Shown here in pieces: positions 9,057-17,479 of a DNA stretch of 51,564 bases. Within the stretch, counting starts at the first letter, position 1, and the number at the start of each line of letters is the position of its first letter. The stretch covers positions 1 to 51,564 of the forward strand of contig CAZLJE010000035.1 of NCBI GenBank assembly GCA_964559835.1, written 5' to 3'. Position numbers and translations under genes: made by a program. The notes beneath the pieces are model-generated. The model searched no databases. It saw nothing but the letters and a program-made list of their open reading frames with translations, and was not told where the DNA came from. Origin of the DNA: DAISJI01 sp964559835 (GTDB lineage Bacteria > Acidobacteriota > Terriglobia > Terriglobales > Acidobacteriaceae).

Positions 9057-9773
9057 TCAATATTGTTTCGGAGGCGCAGGCGGTTGTTGCTGCTCACCGC
9101 CCCGCTGGATGAACACTCCGCCGCCCACGTTCAGGACTTCCGGGACGAAAACGCCGGCGCTGTTGACTTTCCCGCGGCCCATGACGTGATCGGCCACTTT
9201 GATGTCGGGGAATGTGATGCTCTCGCGGCCTTTGCGAAAGGACGTGTTCTCGTCTACTTCCGCAACGTAGTCCTTGCCGTCGGGGCCGTGTACCGTCAGC
9301 TTGGTGCCGTCGATCGACTTCACTTCGCCCGCGATGAATTCCTTGCCAAGGCCTTCGCGCAGCCGCTCCATATTCATGCCGCCGACCTGGCCGCCGGGTC
9401 CGCCCATGCCCATGTGGGGCGTCCCCACTATTTCTGCCTTCCACGTATTGTCGCCGGTCGATTCGCCGCGAACCATCACACGATCGCCCGTTTTAAAATC
9501 GCTCAGCTTGGCCGCCTGGCCGTCCTTCATGAAACGCGTATCGGACGAAACTTTCACGGTGGCAGTTCCGCCATCGCGAACGGTCAGCGTGATCGTGTCG
9601 CCATTTATGTTTTTGATCTCGCCGCCGACGCCGCGTCCGGCGAATCCCTGCCGTCCTTCACCGCGTCGTGGCGGTTCTTGCTGCGCGGGACTGGATGGTG
9701 ATGTTGGTGTCGCGGTTTGCGCCAGTGAGAACACGGACGCGATCAGCAAAACAGTCAGCGCACATTTTTTCAT
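9057..9773 (-). CDS. exported DUF5666-type protein
   Basis: This 238-residue protein starts with a clear signal peptide (MKKCALTVLLIASVFSLAQ). A Pro/Gly/Arg-rich linker follows, then two similar beta-rich modules. The first begins GGEIKNINGDTITLTV and contains DRVMVRGE; the second begins AGEVKSIDGTKLTVHG and contains DHVMGRGK. This DUF5666-like pattern is usually an OB-type fold. The C-terminus is Gln/Pro-rich. It is the first gene of the operon and lies 51 bases before the Oar-like gene. Its function is unknown; a periplasmic or surface role with the outer-membrane neighbour is inferred from context. Confidence 0.8.
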   Translation of the reverse strand: MKKCALTVLLIASVFSLAQTATPTSPSSPAQQEPPRRGEGRQGFAGRGVGGEIKNINGDTITLTVRDGGTATVKVSSDTRFMKDGQAAKLSDFKTGDRVMVRGESTGDNTWKAEIVGTPHMGMGGPGGQVGGMNMERLREGLGKEFIAGEVKSIDGTKLTVHGPDGKDYVAEVDENTSFRKGRESITFPDIKVADHVMGRGKVNSAGVFVPEVLNVGGGVFIQRGGEQQQPPAPPKQY

Positions 9774-9840
9774 GACGAACCCCGCGGAATCTTCTTAGGT
9801 ACAAGTAAACAGCGAGTCCCCACAAAAGATGCGTTAACAA

Positions 9841-9861
9841 TTGTAAATACTGGCTTTACAA
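9841..9861. promoter_or_regulatory. TTGTAAA-N7-TTTACAA inverted repeat in a divergent gap
   Basis: A perfect 7-bp inverted repeat with a 7-base spacer lies in the 130-base gap between the divergent DUF5666 operon and the CBM9/DUF5916 gene. Its size and AT-rich arms look like a dimeric regulator operator or the site of overlapping promoters. No regulator is encoded next to it. Confidence 0.4.
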
Positions 9862-9907
9862 GTTTGTGAGCGGTATGCTTTCAGGTCTCCGCGACTCCGT
9901 TTCGGCC

Positions 9908-12136
9908 ATGCAATCCTTCGTCCGTGCTTCCATTCTTCCGCTGTTGGTCTGCCTCGTTGCGGCGGCACAAACGCCGGCCGCACCCGATGCCGGCGCCATT
10001 CCGGCTTACAAGCTGAATATTCGCAAGATCCATGCCACCATCAAAGTGGATGGCAGGCTCGATGAGGACGTCTGGCGCGAGGTCGAACCGATCACCCAGT
10101 TCACCCAGACCACGCCCGACGAAGGCCAGCCCGTTAGCCGGCGCACCGAAGCTCGCATCTTTTACGACGACAACAACATTTATCTCGGGTTCAAGTTCTG
10201 GGACGACCCCAAGCGGATCAACCACCGCATGGCTGCGCACGATACGCCGACAGGCTCGGATTCAGCCGACTTCCTCATTGATACCTTCCGCGATCGCCGC
10301 ACCGGTTACTGGTTCAGCATCAGCGCCGGCGGCGTGCAGTTCGACGGCACCGTCAATGACCTGAACGGTAACGGCGGCTTCGAAAGTATCGACTTTAGTT
10401 GGGACGGCATCTGGCAGGGCGCAAGCTCGGTCGAGGAGTGGGGATGGTCGGCCGAGGTGGTGATCCCGTTCAAGTCCATCCGCATGGCGCACGCCAGCAC
10501 GCAGGAGTGGGGAATCAACATCTGCCGCGAGATCCTGCGCCGGAACGAGTTCGCCTACATGGTGCCGGTTCCACGCTACGAGGGCGGGCTGAAGCCGTCG
10601 CGTACGGCGGTAATGGATCTAGAGAACGTACACGTCGGCCGCAATCTTGAACTGATCCCATACTTCAGCAGTGCGTATCGCACAGGCGGTCAGCAGGCTG
10701 AGCTCGAAGGCGCGAAGACCAACGCCGGTCTGGATGCTCGCTACGGGTTGTCGCCCAACCTTACTGCGAACTTCACCGTCAATCCCGACTTCGCTGATAC
10801 CGAGGCGGATGAGTTCACCCCCACCATCTCGCGCTTCGAGATTTTCTTCCCCGAGAAGCGCAAGTTCTTCACCGAGGGCGCCAATTACTTTAAGACGCCT
10901 CTCGATCTCTTTTTTTCGCGACGCGTCGGCTCGGCACTGGCCGACGGGGAGCCTCAGCGCATCCTTCAGGGCGGCAAGATCACCGGCAAGGTCGGACGCT
11001 GGACCATCGGCGGACTGGAAGCGTTCACGCAACGCCGTGATTTCATCGATCCTGCAACGCAGGCGAACCAAGTCTCTCCCGGGGCGTTCTTCGGCGTGAT
11101 GCGGCTACAGCACGATCTGTTCCAGAAGTCCGCGATCGGCTTCATGTCAGTGACTCGCAGGCAGGGCGTCGGAGACGTGGGACAGAACGAGAGCACACAC
11201 GCCGTTGATCTCAGCCTGCTCAAGGGACAGCACCTGGCGTGGAACTCGCAAGCCATGGTCAACCTCAATGACGCGAATCCCGGCGTGAACGGACAGCACA
11301 TGGGATGGTTGTCGCAGCTTTCGTACGACTCAAATACCTGGGCGTACAACGTCGTCGGAAAGTTCCTCGGCCGCCAAGTGGACATGAGCCACACCGGATT
11401 CGAGCCGGAGACTGACCGCTGGGCCGGCGAATTGAATGGTACGTTCAAGCCGTTCATCAATAAGTACGGCATCCGGCAGTTGAGCTTCGAAGCCAACTAC
11501 GACGAGAGCAACGGCACGCGCGGAGAACTCGAAGACTCCGGCGCCGACTTCCTGTTCCAGGCGCAGTTCAAGAATTTCTGGACCTTTAAGAGCCAGTACT
11601 CGTATGACCGCGTCCGCTTTTTCGACTTCACTCCGGCGTTCGGTCGGCTGGCGACGACGCGTGTCTACATCATGCCGCGCACGCGCTTTGAGTTGAGCAC
11701 GAACCAATCCGGCAGGGTAACGTTCGACGCCTATTTCTCTCCGCACCGCATGGTGCAATACAACGAAAATTTCTACGGTCGCGCCCAGGAAATCGGCGTG
11801 AACGCGACGGCGCGCCTGGGCAATCGCCTGCGTTGGCAGTTGAATGTGACGCAGATCGACGAAGACCTGCTCTCCGGCGTGCATTACCAGTACCGGCGCT
11901 TCTTCATCTCCCGCGTGTTCTACCAGTTCACGTCGAAGCTACGGGCGCGCGTCCTGGCGCAGTACTCCAAAGACATCCACGGCAACAATCTCAGCGTGAA
12001 CTCGTTGGTTGCCTACGACTTTACCGCGCGCAGCGCTTTCTACCTCGGCTACAACCGCCAGCGCCGCCTCCCCACCGATCCCGGCGACCTCGGGCATCAA
12101 GTGTTCGTCAAGCTGTCGTACCTGTTCGGCTTCTGA
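9908..12136 (+). CDS. CBM9-like / DUF5916 outer-membrane barrel protein
   Basis: The protein has a signal peptide (MQSFVRASILPLLVCLVAAAQ), then a carbohydrate-binding family 9-like module (IHATIKVDGRLDEDVWREVEP, then ARIFYDDNNIYLGFKFWDDP), then a long beta-barrel region of the DUF5916 kind (about residues 230-742; NPDFADTEADEFTPTISRFEIFFPEKRKFFTEGANYF) ending in LSYLFGF. Start: ATG 9908 puts the signal peptide at the N-terminus and gives 742 aa; in-frame GTG 9866 and ATG 9875 are possible but add residues with no role. Such proteins are common in Acidobacteria and Bacteroidota and of unknown substrate. The downstream transporter begins 24 bases after the stop and may be co-transcribed. Confidence 0.85.
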   Translation: MQSFVRASILPLLVCLVAAAQTPAAPDAGAIPAYKLNIRKIHATIKVDGRLDEDVWREVEPITQFTQTTPDEGQPVSRRTEARIFYDDNNIYLGFKFWDDPKRINHRMAAHDTPTGSDSADFLIDTFRDRRTGYWFSISAGGVQFDGTVNDLNGNGGFESIDFSWDGIWQGASSVEEWGWSAEVVIPFKSIRMAHASTQEWGINICREILRRNEFAYMVPVPRYEGGLKPSRTAVMDLENVHVGRNLELIPYFSSAYRTGGQQAELEGAKTNAGLDARYGLSPNLTANFTVNPDFADTEADEFTPTISRFEIFFPEKRKFFTEGANYFKTPLDLFFSRRVGSALADGEPQRILQGGKITGKVGRWTIGGLEAFTQRRDFIDPATQANQVSPGAFFGVMRLQHDLFQKSAIGFMSVTRRQGVGDVGQNESTHAVDLSLLKGQHLAWNSQAMVNLNDANPGVNGQHMGWLSQLSYDSNTWAYNVVGKFLGRQVDMSHTGFEPETDRWAGELNGTFKPFINKYGIRQLSFEANYDESNGTRGELEDSGADFLFQAQFKNFWTFKSQYSYDRVRFFDFTPAFGRLATTRVYIMPRTRFELSTNQSGRVTFDAYFSPHRMVQYNENFYGRAQEIGVNATARLGNRLRWQLNVTQIDEDLLSGVHYQYRRFFISRVFYQFTSKLRARVLAQYSKDIHGNNLSVNSLVAYDFTARSAFYLGYNRQRRLPTDPGDLGHQVFVKLSYLFGF

Positions 12137-12159
12137 AGGCCTGTTATCCTCATGCGCGA

Positions 12160-13395
12160 ATGCACGTTCCTGCAATCGAATGGCGCGTCGTCGCCGGTTA
12201 CCTGATCTTCCTGGGGAGCTATACCGTCTTCGCCTTCGGGCGTTTTCCCGGTCTGAAGGTCGATCGCGCCGGCGCGGCGATCATCGGCGCGGTGCTCATG
12301 TTCGCTTTCCGCATCATGAGCGCCGGCGACGCGCTGCGCACCATCGACTTCGCCACCATCGTCCTGCTCTTCTCGATGATGCTGATCGTCGGGAACCTGC
12401 GCCTCGCGGGCTTCTTCGAGCGCGTGGCGGCCGCGGTGGTGGAACGGATCGGCGAGCGGCACCTGCTTCCGGCAGTGCTTTTCAGCACTGGAATGCTGTC
12501 AGCGTTCTTCGTCAACGACATCGTCTGCCTGGTTATGGTGCCGTTCGTGCTGACCGTGACGAAGCGATTCGGCGTTCCGCCCATGCGCTATCTGCTCGCC
12601 GTTGCGCTCGCATCGAACCTGGGAAGCGTCGCCACCATCACAGGTAATCCGCAGAACATGCTGATTGGCTCCGCCTCAGGCATTTCGTACGCGAACTTTC
12701 TCGCGCATCTTGGGCCGGTTGCGGTTATCGGCTTGTTCGTCGGCTGGGCCGTGCTCCACATCGCAGGGCGCAACGAACAGCACGTAGCGCCCAGGGAAGT
12801 TCCGGTCGCCAAGACCTTCGTTCCGCTTCGTCCGGGGCTCGCCAAGCCTGCGCTCGTCTCGGCTGGAGTCCTGGTCGCGTTCCTGGCCGGCGCTCCGCCT
12901 GCGCTGGTTGCGGCTGTGGGAGCTTCCGTGCTGCTGTTCTCGCGACGAATCGAGCCGCGGCTCATGTTCGCCGAGGTCGACTGGGACCTGCTCGTTTTTT
13001 TCATCGGGCTGTTCCTGATCGTTGGCGGCGCCGAGCGCGTCGGCATGATGTCGCTGCTGTTCGATGCGGCGAAGGCGCTGAACCTGCATCGGCCTGCGGT
13101 GCTGACCGTCGTGACCGCGCTGCTCAGCAACATTGTGAGCAATGTTCCGGCGGTGATGCTGCTCAAGTCGGTCATCCCGACGATGCCGGACCCGAAGCAC
13201 GCGTGGCTGATCCTGGCCATGGCGAGCACGCTTGCCGGGAACCTGACGATCGCCGGTTCCGTCGCCAACATCATCGTCGTGGAGCGCGCGCGGCCCGAAG
13301 TCCACATCGGATTCTGGGATTACTTCCGCGTCGGATTTCCGGTCACGCTCATCACGCTTGCGATTGGTTGGGCCTGGCTTTCGTGGATCGCTTAA
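12160..13395 (+). CDS. anion transporter, ArsB/CitT (ion transporter superfamily) type
   Basis: This 411-residue integral membrane protein has about ten to twelve hydrophobic helices. Two family-like motifs are visible: ATITGNPQNMLIGSASGISYA in the first half and LLSNIVSNVPAVMLL in the second, matching the paired re-entrant helix-loop motifs of the ArsB/NhaD/CitMHS group. The substrate could be a di- or tricarboxylate, arsenite or another anion and cannot be fixed from sequence. ATG 12160 is chosen because the open frame upstream is antisense-like filler overlapping the previous gene. The stop overlaps the convergent alcohol dehydrogenase stop by a few bases, leaving no room for a terminator between them. 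Confidence 0.82.
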   Translation: MHVPAIEWRVVAGYLIFLGSYTVFAFGRFPGLKVDRAGAAIIGAVLMFAFRIMSAGDALRTIDFATIVLLFSMMLIVGNLRLAGFFERVAAAVVERIGERHLLPAVLFSTGMLSAFFVNDIVCLVMVPFVLTVTKRFGVPPMRYLLAVALASNLGSVATITGNPQNMLIGSASGISYANFLAHLGPVAVIGLFVGWAVLHIAGRNEQHVAPREVPVAKTFVPLRPGLAKPALVSAGVLVAFLAGAPPALVAAVGASVLLFSRRIEPRLMFAEVDWDLLVFFIGLFLIVGGAERVGMMSLLFDAAKALNLHRPAVLTVVTALLSNIVSNVPAVMLLKSVIPTMPDPKHAWLILAMASTLAGNLTIAGSVANIIVVERARPEVHIGFWDYFRVGFPVTLITLAIGWAWLSWIA

Positions 13396-14396
13396 TCGGG
13401 ATTGATAGTCAGTACGCCAGCGCCGCGGATGCGGCTGTGTTTCAGGGCGGTGAGCGCTTCGTTCGCCTGCTCGAGGGGAAAGGTCTCGACCTCGGTCTTC
13501 ACCGGCACCTGGGCCGCGAGTTGCAGGCATTCGCGGACATCGTCACGGGTGCTGTTAGCGACGCTGCGCACCACGCGCTCCAGGTAGATCAAGGAGTAGT
13601 CCAGCGCGGGGATCTGCGACATGGTGATGCCGGCGAGCGCCAGTGTTCCGCCTTTGCGCAAGTTTCGCAAAGCATCGAGGACGAGCGGTCCCGCGGGTGC
13701 GAAGATGATGGCCGAGTCGGCGGGAGCGGGCGGTGTCGCGTCGGCCGTTCCTGTCCAGGCAGCCCCGAGCGAGAGGGCGAGTTCGCGGTGCGCCGGCGTG
13801 CGCGTCATGACGTAAACCTCGCAACCGATGTGGCGAGCCATCTGGAGCACGATATGCGCAGAGGCGCCGAAGCCGTAGAGCGCGAGACGGTCCCCAAGCT
13901 TGGCGTTGCTGAGGCGCAGAGAGCGATAACCGATGACGCCTGCGCAGAGCAGCGGCGCGGCGTGGACGTCGTCGAAGGCATCGGGAACCGGATGGCAGAA
14001 GTGCTCGTCGACGATCATCGCGTCGGCGTATCCGCCATCGGCGTGCAGGCCGGTGAAGCGTGCGTTGTCGCAGAGGTTCTCCGCGCCGCGACGGCAGAAG
14101 TCGCATGTTCCGTCCGTCGAGTAAAGCCAGGGAACGCCGACGCGATCGCGTTGCTTGAATGTCTTTACTCCCTCGCCGAGCGTGTCCACGACGCCGACAA
14201 CCTGGTGTCCAGGCGTGATGGGCAGCTTGGGGAGGGCGAGGTCACCTTCGACGGTGTGCAGGTCCGTGTGGCAAAGGCCGCAGACGCGAACGCTGATGCG
14301 GACTTGCCCAGCAGCAGGCGAGGGCAGTGGAACTTCGCGCAAGTGGAGCGGAGAACTTTCGATGGGACCAGTCTCGCTCAGAACCATGGCGCGCAT
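13392..14396 (-). CDS. zinc-dependent alcohol dehydrogenase family protein
   Basis: A medium-chain dehydrogenase of 334 residues. The GroES-like N-terminal half carries VCGLCHTDLH and the PGHQ segment that supply catalytic zinc ligands; the Rossmann half has LYGFGASAH. The structural-zinc loop reads TDGTCDFCRRGAENLC: the family pattern is CGxCxxCxxxxxxxC, so the first Cys is replaced by Asp here, which may weaken or abolish the second zinc. MRAMVL (14396) is the preferred start; GTG/ATG codons three residues upstream are also possible. It resembles the AdhA-like subgroup that oxidises or reduces short alcohols/aldehydes with NAD(P). It is convergent with the transporter gene and has no obvious operon partner. 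Confidence 0.88.
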   Translation of the reverse strand: MRAMVLSETGPIESSPLHLREVPLPSPAAGQVRISVRVCGLCHTDLHTVEGDLALPKLPITPGHQVVGVVDTLGEGVKTFKQRDRVGVPWLYSTDGTCDFCRRGAENLCDNARFTGLHADGGYADAMIVDEHFCHPVPDAFDDVHAAPLLCAGVIGYRSLRLSNAKLGDRLALYGFGASAHIVLQMARHIGCEVYVMTRTPAHRELALSLGAAWTGTADATPPAPADSAIIFAPAGPLVLDALRNLRKGGTLALAGITMSQIPALDYSLIYLERVVRSVANSTRDDVRECLQLAAQVPVKTEVETFPLEQANEALTALKHSRIRGAGVLTINPD

Positions 14397-14455
14397 TGTT
14401 ACCAAAACCTTAGGGGCTGCGGGACGCCCCGCTCCCTTTATCCCACAAACGATGA

Positions 14456-14488
14456 TTCACCACAATGGACACAAAGGAAAACGAAGGA
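14456..14488 (+). repeat. CAAAGG-type short-period intergenic repeat
   Basis: TTCACCACAATGGACACAAAGG continues as a series of near-tandem words. It belongs to the same loose family as the runs at 22191 and 23791. It lies between the divergent alcohol dehydrogenase and radical SAM genes. Confidence 0.45.
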
Positions 14489-14509
14489 ACAACCTCTGGA
14501 ACTTCTCTC

Positions 14510-14542
14510 TTGACAGCGAGTACTTTGTAATACAAAGTACTC
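14510..14542 (+). promoter_or_regulatory. promoter with perfect 25-bp palindromic operator
   Basis: TTGACA at 14510-14515 is an ideal -35 element. It is followed by GAGTACTTTGTA-A-TACAAAGTACTC (14518-14542), a perfect 12-bp inverted repeat around one base that covers the -10 region (TACAAA at 14531-14536, or a neighbouring hexamer). A repressor bound here would block the promoter. The palindrome ends three bases before the first ATG of the radical SAM gene, so transcription would start at or just before the ATG, giving a leaderless or nearly leaderless mRNA. Confidence 0.7.
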
Positions 14543-14545
14543 CGC

Positions 14546-16048
14546 ATGGCAAGACACTGGCTCCCGCGCGACATGTCCATCGCTCCAGCGCTCGACCGTT
14601 TCGCTCCTGCCGCTGCGGTCGAGGCCCGCTATGCCCTGCTGATCAACCCGTTCTATGCCAAGGACCCGCACGCCAGCTTTGGCAAGCACGTGCTGACGCC
14701 GACGCTGGCGCTCACCAGCCTCGCTGCGGCGACTCCGGCGGGATGGCGCGTGCGGTACTGGGACGAGAACCTCCTGCAGGGCGTACCACCGTCAGCGCCG
14801 ATGCCGCAGGTGGTGGGAATCTCGGTGCATCTGACCTTTGCCGCGCGGGCATTTGAGTTGGCAGATTGGTATCGACGGCGCGGCGCGCGGGTCGTTCTGG
14901 GCGGCCTGCATGTTCTGTCCTGTCCGGAAGAGTGCGCGCCCCATGCCGATGCGCTGGCGATCGGCGACGGTGTGCAGTTGTGGCCGCGCATCCTGCGAGA
15001 CATCGAAGCGGAACGGCTGCGGCCGCGATACGAGGCCGGGTTCACCAATGAATACGAGGATGATCCCGTTCCCGCGCGCCATCTGCTGCCGCGCAAGAGT
15101 TTTCTCACGACGGCCAGCCTGATCGCGACACGCGGCTGCCATAACCGGTGCGGATTCTGCTATCTCGCGACCGACGGCTTACGTATGCCCTATCGCATGC
15201 GACGTCCGGAACAGGTCGCGGCAGAGTTCGCGGCTGCCGGCGAACCGTACGGCGTGTTCATCGACAACAACCTGGGGTCCAACCGGCCATACCTGCATGC
15301 GCTTTGTTCTGCGCTGCGCCCGTTGCAGAAGATCTGGAGCGCCGCGGTTTCCATCGATGTAACCGATGACCCGGAACTCATCCGAGCGATGGCACTCGCC
15401 GGCTGCACGGGGGTGTTTATCGGCTTCGAGTCGCTTACGGACGACAACCTCAGGGATGCCCACAAGAAGACGCCGCGGGTGTCCGACTATGCTCGCCGGG
15501 TCGGGCTACTGCACGAGAACGGGATCCAGGTGAATGGGTCATTCGTCGTGGGATTCGATCACGATCGGCCGGATGTATTTGCGCGCACCGCCGACTGGAT
15601 CGAGGCGAACCGGCTGGAGTGCGCGACCTTCCATATCCTCACGCCGTATCCGGCGACGCCGCTGTTCCGGCAAATGGAGGCGGAGGGGCGGCTCCTGCAT
15701 CGCGATTGGAGCCGATACGACACGGCGCATGCCGTTTTCCGTCCGCGCCACATGACGGCCGAACAACTTGAGGAGGGATATGCGTGGCTGTATCAGCGCC
15801 TGTTCTCGCATGCCTCAATCTGGAAGCGGCGGCCGTTGCACTGGAGCGCCGTGCCGCCTTATATGGCGATGTCCTACCTGTACAAGAAATCCAACCGCTT
15901 CTGGCACTTGCTTATCCGGCACGACCTCGTTCACGCCGTGTGGAGGCCGATGGTCGAGATCACGCGCTGGCGACACCTGCGTTACCGGGAAGGGCTGGCG
16001 GCCGAAGCAACAGTTGGCTGCGGGCAGGTTGTTTCCGCGGGAGTGTGA
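14546..16048 (+). CDS. B12-binding domain-containing radical SAM protein
   Basis: The N-terminal ~180 residues look like a cobalamin-binding Rossmann domain (YALLINPFYAK, VVGISVHLTFAARAFELADW, VVLGGLHV). The radical SAM core begins at TRGCHNRCGFCYLA, whose CxxxCxxC cysteines (198, 202, 205) bind the 4Fe-4S cluster. Later segments GVFIGFESLTDDNL and GSFVVGFDHD are the usual barrel strands. The length of 500 aa fits the B12-radical SAM class that methylates or rearranges unreactive carbons; the substrate is unknown. Start ATG 14546 sits immediately after the palindromic promoter; ATG 14573 is an alternative, and neither has a clear Shine-Dalgarno. The gene stands alone between regulatory elements. 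Confidence 0.87.
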   Translation: MARHWLPRDMSIAPALDRFAPAAAVEARYALLINPFYAKDPHASFGKHVLTPTLALTSLAAATPAGWRVRYWDENLLQGVPPSAPMPQVVGISVHLTFAARAFELADWYRRRGARVVLGGLHVLSCPEECAPHADALAIGDGVQLWPRILRDIEAERLRPRYEAGFTNEYEDDPVPARHLLPRKSFLTTASLIATRGCHNRCGFCYLATDGLRMPYRMRRPEQVAAEFAAAGEPYGVFIDNNLGSNRPYLHALCSALRPLQKIWSAAVSIDVTDDPELIRAMALAGCTGVFIGFESLTDDNLRDAHKKTPRVSDYARRVGLLHENGIQVNGSFVVGFDHDRPDVFARTADWIEANRLECATFHILTPYPATPLFRQMEAEGRLLHRDWSRYDTAHAVFRPRHMTAEQLEEGYAWLYQRLFSHASIWKRRPLHWSAVPPYMAMSYLYKKSNRFWHLLIRHDLVHAVWRPMVEITRWRHLRYREGLAAEATVGCGQVVSAGV

Positions 16049-16071
16049 TAGCGAGAGATGCGGGGAAAATA

Positions 16072-16105
16072 TCAACCGCAACGGACGCCAAGGTGCGCAA
16101 AGGAA
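16072..16105 (+). repeat. short-period intergenic repeat
   Basis: A purine-rich stretch (ACCGCAACGGACGCCAAGG then GCGCAAAGGA) has the same loose 8-9 base rhythm as the other intergenic runs in this window. It precedes the response regulator gene. Confidence 0.35.
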
Positions 16106-16130
16106 AACCGGTCGGAGCGATATTAATCAA

Positions 16131-16149
16131 GCATTCATATAGCGTTCAT
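16131..16149 (+). promoter_or_regulatory. 11-bp-spaced direct repeats GCATTCAT / GCGTTCAT
   Basis: Two copies of GC(A/G)TTCAT start at 16131 and 16142, exactly one helical turn apart, 47-65 bases upstream of the OmpR-type regulator. Tandem half-sites with 11-bp period are the usual binding mode of this regulator family, so autoregulation is plausible. This is inference from spacing and position only. Confidence 0.4.
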
Positions 16150-16195
16150 CACGACGTAACATGGCGGCGATAGCGTCTCGAAAAGGAGCGCTGTC

Positions 16196-16909
16196 GTGGG
16201 ACCGGTATTTGTCGTCGAAGACGATCTGGAGATTGCGGCGCTGATGCGGTATCACCTGGAGCAGGCGTCGTATACCGTCCAGTGCTATACGACGACGACC
16301 TCCGCCTTCACGCGCGCCAAGGAAATTACGCCATCGCTCTTCATCCTGGACGTGATGTTGCCGGGGGAGAGCGGATTTGATTTCTGCCGGCGGTTGCGGC
16401 GCGAATCGCGCTTTGCGAACGTCGCGGTCATCTTCGTCACGGCCAAGGCGTCGGAGGCAGACCGGGTGCTTGGGCTGGACATGGGCGCCGACGACTACAT
16501 CACCAAGCCATTCAGCCCGCGGGAGTTCATGGCGAGAGTGAATGCAGTCATGCGGCGAAGCGCCGAGCCGCTGCGAAGCGTGCTGAAGTTCGGAAACGTG
16601 GAGATCGACTTCGACGCAATGACGTTGCGCGTCAATGGGAAGGAACAGGAAACGACGGCGATGGAGTTTCGGGTCCTGGCCACGCTGGCGCGATCGCCGG
16701 AGCGCGTCTTCAGCCGCGACCACCTGTTGCGGTTGTGCGGCACCAATGACGAGGGCAGCAACCCGCGGTCGATCGACGTTTACATCAGCCGCCTGCGCGA
16801 AAAGATCGACGTCGAACCGGGCGCCTCGAGTTGCCTGAGGACGGTGCGAGGAGTAGGTTACATGTTCGCCATCCCGCGCGATGCCCCGAACGAGCGGATG
16901 ATCGGGTGA
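16196..16909 (+). CDS. OmpR/PhoB-family response regulator
   Basis: A 237-residue two-domain regulator. The receiver (about 4-118) has the acidic pair in VVEDD, phospho-acceptor Asp52 in FILDVMLPG, and the conserved TKPF lysine. The winged-helix DNA-binding domain (about 130-228) has MEFRVLATLARSPERVFSR, RSIDVYISRLREKI and LRTVRGVGYMF. The start is GTG 16196, preceded by AAAGGAG. No histidine kinase is adjacent, so it is an orphan in this window and its stimulus is unknown. Direct repeats upstream could be its own binding site. Confidence 0.93.
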   Translation: MGPVFVVEDDLEIAALMRYHLEQASYTVQCYTTTTSAFTRAKEITPSLFILDVMLPGESGFDFCRRLRRESRFANVAVIFVTAKASEADRVLGLDMGADDYITKPFSPREFMARVNAVMRRSAEPLRSVLKFGNVEIDFDAMTLRVNGKEQETTAMEFRVLATLARSPERVFSRDHLLRLCGTNDEGSNPRSIDVYISRLREKIDVEPGASSCLRTVRGVGYMFAIPRDAPNERMIG

Positions 16910-16939
16910 CAAGAACGGCACATGGCTCGCGGCCAAGCG

Positions 16940-17356
16940 TCAGCTTGTAGTGAATTTCTTGACCGGGCTCTTGACGCCATCGCTCGTGCCATTGGCCTCC
17001 ATCGAGTCCACCTTGTAGTAATACGTTGTCCGAGGCTTGAGACCCTCGATGCGCACGCGAAAGACAGTATAGGAATGGCCCGGGTTCAGCCTGAGCGGAG
17101 ATTTTGCAGTCTCGCTCAGGTTGTTCGGATCCGTGCCATAGTGCACGATGCCGAAGTGCTCGGGCGAGCCCCCTGGATTGTTGACTGTCCACGTGATGAT
17201 CGCCATATTGGCGTGAGTCGATTCGAGCGCTGGGCCTTGCGTGATGTGCACGCGCACTGCTTTCTTAGTAGTAGGACTTACCTGAGCGGCCACTGAAGCT
17301 GGGTACAGGAACATACAGGCCGCAACCGTCACCGCGAAGTTCGTCAGCAATCTCAT
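16940..17356 (-). CDS. secreted single fibronectin type III-like protein
   Basis: A 138-residue protein with signal peptide MRLLTNFAVTVAACMFLYPASVAAQ and one beta-sandwich module (about 33-138) with NMAIITWTVN, HFGIVHYGTDPN and IEGLKPRTTYYYKVDS. This looks like a fibronectin III or purple acid phosphatase N-terminal fold without the enzymatic part. ATG 17356 has GGGAG nine bases upstream. It lies 123 bases downstream of the di-heme peroxidase on the same strand, so both exported proteins may belong to one unit. Confidence 0.7.
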   Translation of the reverse strand: MRLLTNFAVTVAACMFLYPASVAAQVSPTTKKAVRVHITQGPALESTHANMAIITWTVNNPGGSPEHFGIVHYGTDPNNLSETAKSPLRLNPGHSYTVFRVRIEGLKPRTTYYYKVDSMEANGTSDGVKSPVKKFTTS

Positions 17357-17479
17357 CCTAGATCTCCCTTTCAATTTGTCGATCCGGTATCTGGAAAACA
17401 GACGAACCAAAAGCGCATGGAGGCCAGGTGCGGCCCCCATGCTTCCTGGTTTCATCGTCCCAATATGCGCGTTTGCGTC

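Noticed and set aside
14409..14432. GGGGC...GCCCC inverted repeat between the alcohol dehydrogenase and radical SAM genes
   Set aside because: It lies upstream of both divergent genes, so it cannot be their terminator, and the stem is only five bases long. No function could be supported.
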